A stretch of DNA of 64,000 bases, taken from the NCBI RefSeq assembly GCF_007828035.1, contig NZ_VITV01000015.1, positions 1-64,000 on the forward strand, written 5' to 3'. This document shows positions 1-7,451 of this stretch, piece by piece. A model generated the notes under the pieces. It had not been told where the DNA came from, did no database searches, and worked only from the letters and a program-made list of their open reading frames with translations. Made by a program: the position numbers and the translations under genes. Each line of letters opens with the position of its first letter. Within the stretch, counting starts at the first letter, position 1. Source of the stretch: Nitrospirillum amazonense (lineage in GTDB: Bacteria; Pseudomonadota; Alphaproteobacteria; Azospirillales; Azospirillaceae).

Positions 1-732
1 TCGACGGAAACCAACCTCAGTCGGCACCTCAAACCCAAGTCCGTTCCTGTTCCCCTCATCGCTGAAGGGACATTTTCAGAGCATGTTCTTAAGATACGTG
101 GACGAAGCTGATTGCCTTTGTTGCGATCCAGATCGCAATGTCGGCACCGCCGCCCGCGTATCCCTTCTCGAATTCCGTTCACTTGTTCAAGAGCCTGGCG
201 CCGCTCACGGCGCCGGACGACCAATCCGGCGTCAACCGGCGCTTCGTCGTCGCTTCATCGTGCGGCGTTCACCGCGTCGATGACCAAACATCTAGTCGCT
301 CATCGCATCGCCGTCAAGTATCTTTTTTCATCGTCGTTCATTTTTTCAAATCAACGTCGACGCCACAGATACCAACCAAGCCATCATGTGGCTATTCGAG
401 GAAACTCAACAAACTAAATGCGACCCATTTTGGCCATCTTCAGATCATTGTGTTCGCGACGAAGCCATCGTTACTGGCCGATGCAGCGTTAGATGTTTTC
501 ACTTTTCAGAGAACCATGTCGCCTTTACTGGCGACACCCAACCCGCCGTTCGATTGCTGGGCAACCGTCCTGGGGTCAGGGCGGCGGGTTATAGGGGAAG
601 GTCCGGGGGCTGTAAAGCGCTTTCTTCACCCTTTTCGCTCCTCGGCCACTGAAGGCTGCCTTGAGCGAATTCGGCATGTCGCCGGCTTGAATTAGCTGGG
701 CGGCCGCCAGGGGCATAAACTGGTGGCCCGCC
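1..732. other. Left edge, no gene recognised
   Basis: Open frames exist on both strands but none looks like a protein: their products are rich in Arg, Ser and Pro, match no family I know and lack ribosome binding sites. Base composition is less GC-biased than in the genes to the right, and short runs such as CGTCATCG recur around 250-350. A GTTCGATT at about 548 resembles a tRNA T-loop, but no cloverleaf can be drawn around it. Only the hairpin just after the 733-1287 gene (699-732) can be proposed as functional. Confidence 0.5.
699..732 (-). terminator. Imperfect GC-rich hairpin after the 733-1287 gene
   Basis: GGCGGCCGCCAG (699-710) pairs with CTGGTGGCCCGCC (720-732), with one bulge and one mismatch around a 9-nt loop. 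It abuts the stop codon of the minus-strand gene. No T-run follows, so an intrinsic terminator is only plausible. Confidence 0.4.
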
Positions 733-1287
733 TCACGCGCTCTGCTTCTTGGCGCCGAAGGTCGGGTTTTCCGACAGGTCGCCCTCATGCGGCACCACAT
801 CCAGGATTTCATAGCCCTGGGCGGCGGGGAAACGCAGCTGCGCCTTACGCCGAGCCCGCGTGAGGTCGCTGGCGAAGAAGAAGAAGTAGCGCCCCTCCTC
901 CCACAGCTTCACCACCCGGGTGGGCTCCATGGGCAGGCCCTCGGTGCGGCGGATCAGGACGATCCAGCCGGTTTCCTGCAGGCCGCGCCGCTCATCCGTC
1001 ACCAGAATGCGGCGGTCCACCGATTCCAGGCTGTTGACCTGGTCGGTCAGCCCTTTCACATGGCTGGTCAGTTCGGCCGACTCCACGTCATCGGCAGCGC
1101 TGGTCAGGCGCTGGGACAGGCTCTCCCGTGCCAGGGTCCGCACCTGCTGGCTCAGCACGAAGCGCCGGCGCTGCAGATCCTTGATGTTGCGGCGGGTGCG
1201 CTTGATCTGGCGCTGCGCCTTCTGGAAGGCGGGCTTCACGCCGATCAGGACGATCATCACGCCCAGGACGATGCCGAACCAGTTCAC
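733..1287 (-). CDS. Membrane-anchored coiled-coil protein (hypothetical)
   Basis: 184 residues from a GTG start. Residues 4-18 form one hydrophobic segment (GIVLGVMIVLIGV), followed by a strongly basic stretch (RQIKRTRRNIKDLQRRR) and a heptad-like helix to about residue 95. The C-terminal third is a small alpha/beta-looking domain with the pattern GRYFFFFASDLTRARRKAQ. The protein would be anchored by its N-terminus. The start overlaps the stop of the upstream gene by 4 bases (GTGA), so the two are translationally coupled. Its C-terminal domain resembles that of the upstream neighbour (aromatic strand, then A-x2-ARxxxxxxFP, then GYEI or GFKI), so the two look like tandem paralogs. I recognise no family. 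Confidence 0.75.
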   Translation of the reverse strand: MNWFGIVLGVMIVLIGVKPAFQKAQRQIKRTRRNIKDLQRRRFVLSQQVRTLARESLSQRLTSAADDVESAELTSHVKGLTDQVNSLESVDRRILVTDERRGLQETGWIVLIRRTEGLPMEPTRVVKLWEEGRYFFFFASDLTRARRKAQLRFPAAQGYEILDVVPHEGDLSENPTFGAKKQSA

Positions 1288-1880
1288 GGCGCCGCCTCCA
1301 GCGCCATGGTGGCCGGGTCGGTCAGCGCCACATCGGTGGGCAGGGACTGCGCATGGGTGATCTTGAAACCCAAGGTCCGGGGAAAGGCGCGCTCAAACTC
1401 CGCGCGCGCCTCTTCCATATTGGTGGCCCAGACATGGACCGGCACCGGCCGCGCCCAGCTGCTGTCGAAAAAGGCGTGCCGCTCCCCCCGTTTGACCTGG
1501 TGGGAGACGGAGCTGTTCATGACCAGGAATTCGAAGGGGCGGTTGGGCAGCAACTCATGCCCCAGGATGCGCACGAAACGGTGGGGCGACGCCTCCAGCT
1601 CCCGCACCTTTTTCTTGAGCTGGGCTTCCTGGCGCTGGGTGGAAAACAGGACGGTGGCGGCCCCGGCCGCCGTGGACTTGCGCGCCTCCACCCGGTCCGA
1701 CAGCCCGCTGGCGATCCGCGCGTAGCGGGCAAGGCGTTGGCGCAGGCCGCTGACGTCGGCGGTATGCTCCAGCACCATGCTATAGACATGGGCGACCAGG
1801 GACACGACCACGCTTATTCCGGCGGTGGCCAGAAAAACGAAAAGCCCGAACTCCAATATGGCGATAACGCCCTCGCCCAC
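1284..1880 (-). CDS. Membrane-anchored coiled-coil protein, paralog of the downstream gene
   Basis: 198 residues from the chosen GTG at 1880, which has AGGGGG just upstream. A longer open frame reaching 2171 would run into msrP and has a Cys/Arg-rich composition unlike the rest, so it is rejected. A transmembrane helix (residues about 5-28, ILEFGLFVFLATAGISVVV) is followed by a helical region with many Arg and Gln residues and a C-terminal domain ending in FERAFPRTLGFKI. That domain parallels the one in the downstream gene. It sits behind msrP, but a hairpin at 1954-1983 lies between, so it is probably transcribed separately. Function unknown. Confidence 0.7.
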   Translation of the reverse strand: MGEGVIAILEFGLFVFLATAGISVVVSLVAHVYSMVLEHTADVSGLRQRLARYARIASGLSDRVEARKSTAAGAATVLFSTQRQEAQLKKKVRELEASPHRFVRILGHELLPNRPFEFLVMNSSVSHQVKRGERHAFFDSSWARPVPVHVWATNMEEARAEFERAFPRTLGFKITHAQSLPTDVALTDPATMALEAAP

Positions 1881-1953
1881 CCCAACGCCCCCTGGCGATG
1901 TTCTCAACCCCCAATACTGTAAATTATCCGGCGGCGGCAGCAAGCGATTATTT

Positions 1954-1983
1954 GAACCGGCCACTATAGTTAATGGCCGGTTC
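1954..1983 (-). terminator. Hairpin terminator after msrP
   Basis: GAACCGGCCA (1954-1963) and TGGCCGGTTC (1974-1983) form a perfect 10-bp stem with a 10-nt AT-rich loop. It lies just after the msrP stop, with an A/T-rich stretch next in the minus direction. It separates msrP from the coiled-coil pair. Confidence 0.7.
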
Positions 1984-1989
1984 ACGCGA

Positions 1990-2937
1990 CTACATGAACA
2001 ACGCTTCCTTTTCCAATCCCTTGTATAGTCCGGCCACCTGGGCACCATAGCCGTTGAATATCTGCGTAGGCACCGACTCATTGCTGCCCAGCAAACGCTC
2101 ATGCGCCTGGGACCAGCGGGGATGGGGCACGGCCGGATTGACGTTGGCCCAGAAGCCGTATTCATCGGCATTCAACAGGGCCCAGAAGGTCTTGGGCTTC
2201 TTGTCGGTGAAGGTGATCCGCACGATGGACTTCACCGACTTGAAGCCATACTTCCACGGCAGGGTGAGGCGCAGCGGCGCGCCGTTCTGACCCTGCAAGG
2301 GCTTGCCGTAGAGGCCGGTGGAAATGAAGGCCAGGTCGTTCGTCGCCTCCGCCATCGTCAGGCCCTCGACATAGGGCCACGGATAGAAGGGTTGGCGCAG
2401 GCCGGGTGCGGCGTAGGTGTCGCGGCCAAAGGTCTGCAGCTCCACATAGGTCGCCGAGGACAGCGGCTTGGCGAAAGCCACCAGCTTGGCCAGCGGGAAG
2501 CCCATCCACGGCACCGCCATGGCCCAGGCCTCGACGCAACGGTGCCGGTAAAGGCGCTCCTCCACCGGCATGGCCTTCAGCAGATCATCGACGCCCAGGG
2601 TCAGGGGCTTTTCCACCATGCCGTCGATGCGCAGGGTCCAGGGACGTAGCGGCATCTTCTGCGCCGCCGTCACCACGTCCTTCGACGTGCCGAACTCATA
2701 GAAGTTGTTGTAGCTGGTGGCGGCGGCCTCCGGCGTCACCGGCCGATCCAGCGTATAGGCGGGGTTGCGCACCGGGGCGGCCACCGGGACATCCGCCGCC
2801 CGGGCGGTGCCCCCTAGGGCCAAGCCGCCGGCGATAGCGCCGGCGCCGGCCATGAGCGCGCGGCGGTTGATGTAGACCGATTCCGGCGTCGCCGCCGACT
2901 CCGGCAATTCCCAGTCACGCTTGGTCCTGATCAGCAT
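1990..2937 (-). CDS. msrP: MsrP (YedY) methionine sulfoxide reductase, molybdopterin subunit
   Basis: 315 residues, close to the family length. The start at 2937 is chosen because AGGGA lies about 9 nt upstream and it gives a proper Tat leader: NRRALMAGAGAIAGG at residues 24-38, then an AxA-type site (TARAAD). The protein is therefore exported folded to the periplasm. It belongs to the sulfite oxidase fold. The molybdenum-ligating Cys is in YRHRCVEAWAM (C134), followed by the family's WxGFPL-type segment. The known role is to reduce oxidised methionines of envelope proteins, with electrons from the heme membrane protein MsrQ (YedZ). No msrQ is adjacent here, so its electron donor must be encoded elsewhere or be different. 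Confidence 0.92.
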   Translation of the reverse strand: MLIRTKRDWELPESAATPESVYINRRALMAGAGAIAGGLALGGTARAADVPVAAPVRNPAYTLDRPVTPEAAATSYNNFYEFGTSKDVVTAAQKMPLRPWTLRIDGMVEKPLTLGVDDLLKAMPVEERLYRHRCVEAWAMAVPWMGFPLAKLVAFAKPLSSATYVELQTFGRDTYAAPGLRQPFYPWPYVEGLTMAEATNDLAFISTGLYGKPLQGQNGAPLRLTLPWKYGFKSVKSIVRITFTDKKPKTFWALLNADEYGFWANVNPAVPHPRWSQAHERLLGSNESVPTQIFNGYGAQVAGLYKGLEKEALFM

Positions 2938-3314
2938 GATGCCGTTCCCTTGTTTCCGTCGCACTGGCCGATGTCAGCCCATTCCCGGCGCCCCTTATAA
3001 AGAGGGAACGGCCGCGTCCATATCAAGGACCCAGCCGGCTATGGAATCGATAGACGGGTCCGCCGTGCCGCCGAATAGGCCCCGGACGCGCTTTTCACTC
3101 GACAGCCGGGCGGGGCGGGTGTGTCATCATGCCTCGGGAGGAAGCGGGTGCCCGGACTGGTTCCGGCCGCCGTTCCCCGGGCGCCAACAACGTTCCTGTC
3201 AGCAGCGTTTCCACCGCCAGCATCTCGTCAGTGCCCCTTTGCGTACCACGGCGCCCCCGGCCCGGCATGACCGCCCAGCACCAGGCCCCGGACAACGAGA
3301 TCCGGAGGCTAAGG
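2938..3314. other. Divergent promoter region between msrP and the EF-G-like gene
   Basis: 377 bases between two divergent starts. It must hold both promoters, but I see no clear -35/-10 pair or palindrome. The EF-G-like reading frame stays open upstream to 3129, but this stretch lacks a ribosome binding site and its product looks non-coding. Confidence 0.5.
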
Positions 3315-5351
3315 ATGAGCAACGGCACAAGAACGGCGCCGCGGTGCGCGGCCCTGGTGGGGCCCTACCTCAGCGGCAAGACCACCCTGTTGGAAAGCCT
3401 GTTGATGGCCACGGGCCAGATCGCCCGCAAGGGCAGCGTGCAGGACGGCACCAGCGCCGGCGACGCCAGCGCCGAGGCCCGGGCGCGCCACATGAGCACG
3501 GAAGTGAGCGTCCACACCTGCGCGTACCTGGGCGACCCCTGGCACATCCTGGACTGTCCGGGTTCCATTGAGCTGGCGGGCGACGCCGCCCGCGCCCTGA
3601 TGGTGGCCGACGTGGCCGTGGTGGTGTGCGAGCCGGTGCCGGACAAGGCCGCCATGCTGGCCCCCCTGCTGCGCTTCCTCGATGAGAACGCCATCCCCCA
3701 CCTGCTGTTCGTGAACAAGGTGGACCAGATGGGCGGCGGCGACGTGCGCGTGGCCGATCTGATGACGGCGCTGGAAGGCGTGTCGCAGCGGCCCCTGGTG
3801 CTGCGCCAGGTGCCCATTCGCCAGGGACGGGCCGTCACCGGCTATGTCGACCTGGTGAGCGAGCGCGCCTACCGCTATTGCGCCGGCGCCAAGTCCGAGA
3901 CGGTGCCCATGCCCGACGCCGTACTGTCGCGGGAGCGGGCCGCCCGCCAGGATTTGCTGGAGGCCCTGGCCGATTTCGACGACGCCCTGCTGGAGCAGTT
4001 GCTGGACGACGTGTCGCCGCCGCCAGCCGACGTGTACCGCCAGTTGAGCCGCGACTTGGCCGACGATCTGATCGTCCCTGTTTTCCTGGGCTCCGCCCAG
4101 AACGACCATGGCGTGCGCCGCCTGCTGAAGGCTCTGCGGCATGAGGCGCCGCCGGTGGGCATGACCGCCCGGCGGCTGGGGCTGGAGGGAAACGGGGTCC
4201 TGGTGCAACCGTTCCGCATCCACCACGCCCCGCACAGCGGCCGCCTGGCCTATTGCCGCGTCTGGCAGGGAGAGGTGACGGACGGCCAAACCCTGGGCCC
4301 CGACCGGGTGGGCGGCATCTTCGCCCTGGGCAGCGCCACCCCCGCCAGGATCACCGGCGCCGGACCGGGGGCGGTGGTGGCGCTGGCCAAGCTGGAGCAT
4401 GCCCAGCCCGGCGCCCTGCTGTCCGCCAGGGGTGAGGCGGGCACGCCCCCGTCCTGGCCGGCGACGACGGAACCGGTGCACGCCCTGGCCGTGCGGGCGG
4501 AACAGCGGGCCGATGAGGTCAAGCTGACCGGTGCCCTGGCCAAGCTGCTGGACGAGGATCCGGATTTGCGCCTGGAGATGGAGGGCGGGGAGATGGTGCT
4601 GTCCGGCCAGGGCACGGTGCATCTGGGCATCGCGCTGGACCGGCTGCGCGGCCGTTTTGGCCTGGGCGTCACCGGCCGGCCGCCGGCCGTGCCCTATCGC
4701 GAGAGCATCCGGCGCATGGTGGCGGAGCATGCCCGCTTCAAACGCCAGTCCGGCGGCCATGGCCAGTTCGCCGACGTGCAGCTGACGGTGACGCCGCTGG
4801 ACCGCGGCGAAGGCTTCCGCTTCGAGGACAAGGTGGTGGGCGGCGCCATCCCCCGGTCCTTCATCCCAGCGGTGGAGGATGGCGCGCGCGAGGCCCTGGC
4901 CTGCGGCCCCCTGGGCTTCCCCGTGGTGGATGTGTCGGTCACCCTGACCGGCGGCCAGTTCCATGCCGTGGACAGCAGCGAGCAGGCCTTCCGCACCGCC
5001 GGCCGCATGGCCGTGCAGGAGGCTCTGACCAAGGCCGAACCGGTGTTGCTGGAACCCGTTCTGCTGGTCACGGTGGTCACACCCACCGAATTCACGGCCA
5101 AGGCGCAACGGCTGCTGAGCGGCCGGCGCGGGCAGATCCTGGGCTTCGACGTGCGCCCGGGCTGGTCCGGCTGGGACCAGGTGACGACCTACGTTCCCCA
5201 GGCGGACATGGGTGACTTTATCGTCGACCTGCGGTCCCTGACCCTGGGCCTGGGCGGCTATACTGCCCGCTTCGACCACCTGACGGAACTGATGGGCCGC
5301 CTGGCCGACCGCGTGGTGGAAGGGCACCAGGCCGGATATGCCGCGCAATGA
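3315..5351 (+). CDS. Elongation factor G-like GTPase (EF-G2 type)
   Basis: 678 residues. The start at 3315 follows GGAGGCTAAGG. Domain order is that of EF-G: a GTPase domain with P-loop GPYLSGKTT (about residues 16-24), DCPGS as the G3 motif and NKVD as G4, then domains II to V. Domain IV begins near RESIRRMVAEHARFKRQSGGHGQF. Canonical EF-G has AHIDAGKTT as its P-loop and a strict switch region; here the P-loop is altered and the N-terminal domain is shorter. This matches the separate EF-G-like family found beside ordinary fusA in alphaproteobacteria. Its job is not established; ribosome-linked GTPase activity is inferred. The Mpo1-like gene follows after 55 nt. Confidence 0.88.
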   Translation: MSNGTRTAPRCAALVGPYLSGKTTLLESLLMATGQIARKGSVQDGTSAGDASAEARARHMSTEVSVHTCAYLGDPWHILDCPGSIELAGDAARALMVADVAVVVCEPVPDKAAMLAPLLRFLDENAIPHLLFVNKVDQMGGGDVRVADLMTALEGVSQRPLVLRQVPIRQGRAVTGYVDLVSERAYRYCAGAKSETVPMPDAVLSRERAARQDLLEALADFDDALLEQLLDDVSPPPADVYRQLSRDLADDLIVPVFLGSAQNDHGVRRLLKALRHEAPPVGMTARRLGLEGNGVLVQPFRIHHAPHSGRLAYCRVWQGEVTDGQTLGPDRVGGIFALGSATPARITGAGPGAVVALAKLEHAQPGALLSARGEAGTPPSWPATTEPVHALAVRAEQRADEVKLTGALAKLLDEDPDLRLEMEGGEMVLSGQGTVHLGIALDRLRGRFGLGVTGRPPAVPYRESIRRMVAEHARFKRQSGGHGQFADVQLTVTPLDRGEGFRFEDKVVGGAIPRSFIPAVEDGAREALACGPLGFPVVDVSVTLTGGQFHAVDSSEQAFRTAGRMAVQEALTKAEPVLLEPVLLVTVVTPTEFTAKAQRLLSGRRGQILGFDVRPGWSGWDQVTTYVPQADMGDFIVDLRSLTLGLGGYTARFDHLTELMGRLADRVVEGHQAGYAAQ

Positions 5352-5406
5352 GGAAAGATTGGCGTTATAGTTAGCGATCGATAACTTGAACGACAGGGAG
5401 GGGCCG

Positions 5407-5925
5407 GTGGCGGACACAGTGTTCGAGCGCCAGATGGCCATGTACACGACCTACCATCGCGACAGCCGCAACAAGGCCACCCACGCCGTGGGCATTCCGG
5501 TGATCGTCTTTTCCGTGGTGCTGGCCTGTAGCCTGGTGCGCCTGGGCGCGGTGGCAGGCCTGGGAACGGTGACCTTGGGCCTTGCCCTGTCGGCCGTGGT
5601 CTGGGCGCTGTGGATCGCCCTGAACCGCCCCGTGGGCCTGGCGCTGGGCCTGCTGGTGGTGCCGTCGGTGCTGCTATCGGCCTGGCTGGTGGAACGGCTG
5701 TCCGTCGGCGCCGTGCAAGGTCTGGCCGGCGTCCTTTTCGTCGGCGGCTGGGCGCTGCAGCTGCTGGGCCATGTCTATGAGGGCCGAAAGCCGGCCCTGG
5801 TGGACAACCTGTTCCAGGCCCTGATCGGCCCTATGTTCGTGGCGACTGAGGCCCTGGTCGCCCTGGGCCTGGCCCCCGCCGGCCTGCACGAACGCATCGA
5901 ACGGCAGGCGGCGCTGAGGTCCTGA
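5407..5925 (+). CDS. Mpo1-like (DUF962) membrane protein
   Basis: 172 residues. I choose GTG at 5407 because AGGGAGGGG lies directly before it; a TTG at 5386 is in frame but lacks a site. Several hydrophobic helices are visible. The family signature is present: YHRDSRNKATHAVGIP near the N-terminus (H17, N22, H26) and GHVYEGRKPAL near the C-terminus. Yeast Mpo1 is an iron-dependent dioxygenase that shortens 2-hydroxy fatty acids, using these histidines. The same reaction in bacteria is inference. A strong terminator (5934-5965) follows. Confidence 0.85.
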   Translation: MADTVFERQMAMYTTYHRDSRNKATHAVGIPVIVFSVVLACSLVRLGAVAGLGTVTLGLALSAVVWALWIALNRPVGLALGLLVVPSVLLSAWLVERLSVGAVQGLAGVLFVGGWALQLLGHVYEGRKPALVDNLFQALIGPMFVATEALVALGLAPAGLHERIERQAALRS

Positions 5926-5933
5926 CCTTGAAA

Positions 5934-5965
5934 CGAAAGGCGGCCCGGGCGGGGACCGCCTTTCG
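5934..5965. terminator. Bidirectional hairpin between the Mpo1-like gene and dps
   Basis: CGAAAGGCGG (5934-5943) and CCGCCTTTCG (5956-5965) form a perfect 10-bp stem with a 12-nt loop. It sits between two convergent genes and has A-rich and T-rich bases inside the stem ends. Confidence 0.8.
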
Positions 5966-5988
5966 CATAAGTACCGTTGATCGGCCGG

Positions 5989-6459
5989 TCAGCCTTCCAG
6001 CATGGCGCGCAGCATCCACGCGGTCTTCTCATGCACCTGCAGGCGCTGGGTCAGCAGGTCGCAGGTCGGCTCGTCGCTGGCGCTCTCGGCCACCGGGAAG
6101 ATGGAGCGGGCGGTGCGGGCCACCGCCTCCTGGCCCTCGACCAGCTGCTGGATCATCTCTTCCGCCTTGGGCACGCCCCGCTCTTCCCGGATGACGGTCA
6201 GCTCGGCGAACTGAGCATAGGAACCCGGGGCCGGAAAGCCCAGGGCGCGGATGCGTTCCGCGATGTCATCCACCGCCACCGACAGCTCGGTGTACTGGGT
6301 CATGAACATGGTGTGCAGGGTGTTGAACATCGGCCCGGTAACGTTCCAATGGAAGTTATGGGTCTTCAGGTACAGCGTGTAGGTATCGGCCAGCAGGCGG
6401 CTGAGCCCCTCGGCGATGGCCTTGCGGTCCTGTTCGGAGATGCCGATGTCGATAGCCAT
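5989..6459 (-). CDS. dps: Dps family ferritin-like DNA-protection protein
   Basis: 156 residues, the usual Dps length. The start at 6459 follows GGAAGGAAACAAGA. The inter-subunit ferroxidase ligands are all present with the exact family spacing: H37 ([11 protein letters not shown]), H49, D64 and E68 (VDDIAERI). Known function is a 12-subunit shell that oxidises ferrous iron with peroxide and stores it, protecting DNA. The N-terminus is short and has few lysines, so direct DNA binding is uncertain. A perfect Irr-type iron box lies 66 nt upstream (6525-6541), so iron control is likely. It is convergent with the Mpo1-like gene. Confidence 0.95.
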   Translation of the reverse strand: MAIDIGISEQDRKAIAEGLSRLLADTYTLYLKTHNFHWNVTGPMFNTLHTMFMTQYTELSVAVDDIAERIRALGFPAPGSYAQFAELTVIREERGVPKAEEMIQQLVEGQEAVARTARSIFPVAESASDEPTCDLLTQRLQVHEKTAWMLRAMLEG

Positions 6460-6524
6460 TCTTGTTTCCTTCCGTTCTGGTCTGCCGGTCAAGGTAACCC
6501 CTTGGACAGTGGCGGGCAAGATAA

Positions 6525-6541
6525 TTTAGAATTATTCTAAA
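6525..6541. promoter_or_regulatory. Iron control element (Irr/ICE box) upstream of dps
   Basis: TTTAGAATTATTCTAAA is a perfect 7-3-7 inverted repeat identical to the described alphaproteobacterial ICE consensus TTTAGAA-N3-TTCTAAA bound by the heme-sensing regulator Irr. It lies 65 nt before the dps start and 182 nt before the divergent cupredoxin start. Control of dps is the natural reading; control of the cupredoxin operon is also possible. Confidence 0.88.
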
Positions 6542-6722
6542 ATCCGCCGCCGCATCATTCCGCCCCCCGCTTCGTCTCCCGGGGTACCGGAATGCCGAGG
6601 CGGTTTGTCACCCCCGATGGACTTTTCCGGCACCTATGCTTAGGGAAAATGTCCACGGATCGGCGCGCGGATTGTGGCACACTTGCGCGTTGAAAAAACA
6701 ACCTGCCTTCGAGGGGCGCTTT

Positions 6723-7430
6723 ATGGGTTTCGCCGGCGGCACCGATCACGGTCGCGCGATAATGAAGACCGGCCGGCGGGCCGGCACCGCCCTGGGTTTC
6801 TGCTTAGTGGCTTGCCTGGCGCTGGCCCCCATGGTGCGCGCTGCCGCCGCCGACCTGACGGTCATGGTGGTCGACGGCGCCGGCCATCCCGTCGCCGACG
6901 CCGTGGTCACCGCCACACCGGACGGCCCCGCCCTGCCGCCCGCCACCCCGCCGTCGCCGCTGATCGTGGACCAGATCGACGAAACCTTCGTGCCCTATGT
7001 CATGGTGGTGCCCAGGGGCGGCACGGTCACCTTCCGCAACAGCGACCTGACCCGCCACCACGTCTATTCCTATTCCGAAGCCGCGAAGTTCGAGTTCGTG
7101 CTGTCGCCAGGACAGATCGGTCAGCGCAAGTTCGACCAGACCGGCATCGTGGCGCTGGGCTGCAACATCCATGACCATATGATCGCCCATCTGTATGTGA
7201 CGGCCGCCCCCTTCGCCGCCGTCACGGGCAAGGATGGCAAGGCCGTGCTGGCCGGGCTGCCCGCGGCAGGCGTCGCCGTGGCCGCCTGGCAGCCGCGCCT
7301 GAAGCCCGGCGGCACGCCGCCGCAGCAGACCGTTGCCGCTTCGGCGCTGGGCACGCCGGTCACCTTGACCCTGCCCGCCCTGCTGCCCGACACCCGGCAG
7401 GGCGTCGACCCTGAACGCGGCGGTTACTAA
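6723..7430 (+). CDS. Periplasmic cupredoxin (methylamine-utilization/plastocyanin-like)
   Basis: 235 residues if started at 6723, where GAGGGG lies 6 nt upstream; ATG 6762 is a weaker alternative. A signal peptide covers about residues 14-43 (basic KTGRRAG, hydrophobic GFCLVACLALAP, AAA). The domain has the type 1 copper ligands of the plastocyanin-like fold: His in TRHHVYSY (H112/H113), then GCNIHDHM (C147, H150, M153). A TonB-like or Ig-like N-terminal strand region precedes the copper site. It heads a tight operon with the GGDEF/EAL protein (21 nt gap) and the barrel protein. A role in electron transfer or copper/redox sensing is inferred; the substrate is unknown. Confidence 0.85.
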   Translation: MGFAGGTDHGRAIMKTGRRAGTALGFCLVACLALAPMVRAAAADLTVMVVDGAGHPVADAVVTATPDGPALPPATPPSPLIVDQIDETFVPYVMVVPRGGTVTFRNSDLTRHHVYSYSEAAKFEFVLSPGQIGQRKFDQTGIVALGCNIHDHMIAHLYVTAAPFAAVTGKDGKAVLAGLPAAGVAVAAWQPRLKPGGTPPQQTVAASALGTPVTLTLPALLPDTRQGVDPERGGY

Positions 7431-7451
7431 GAAACGACAGGACGCGCCCCC

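Noticed and set aside
530-580. tRNA-like GTTCGATT
   Set aside because: No acceptor, D or anticodon stem can be drawn around it.
138-695. Open frame at the left edge
   Set aside because: No ribosome site, no family, Ser/Pro/Arg-rich product; not supported as a gene.
1881-2171. N-terminal extension of the 1284-1880 gene into msrP
   Set aside because: Overlaps msrP in another frame, Cys/Arg-rich product, and a good GTG with AGGGGG exists at 1880.
3309-5447. Long open frame on the minus strand opposite the EF-G-like gene
   Set aside because: Antisense shadow caused by high GC; product is Gly/Gln/His-rich and matches nothing.
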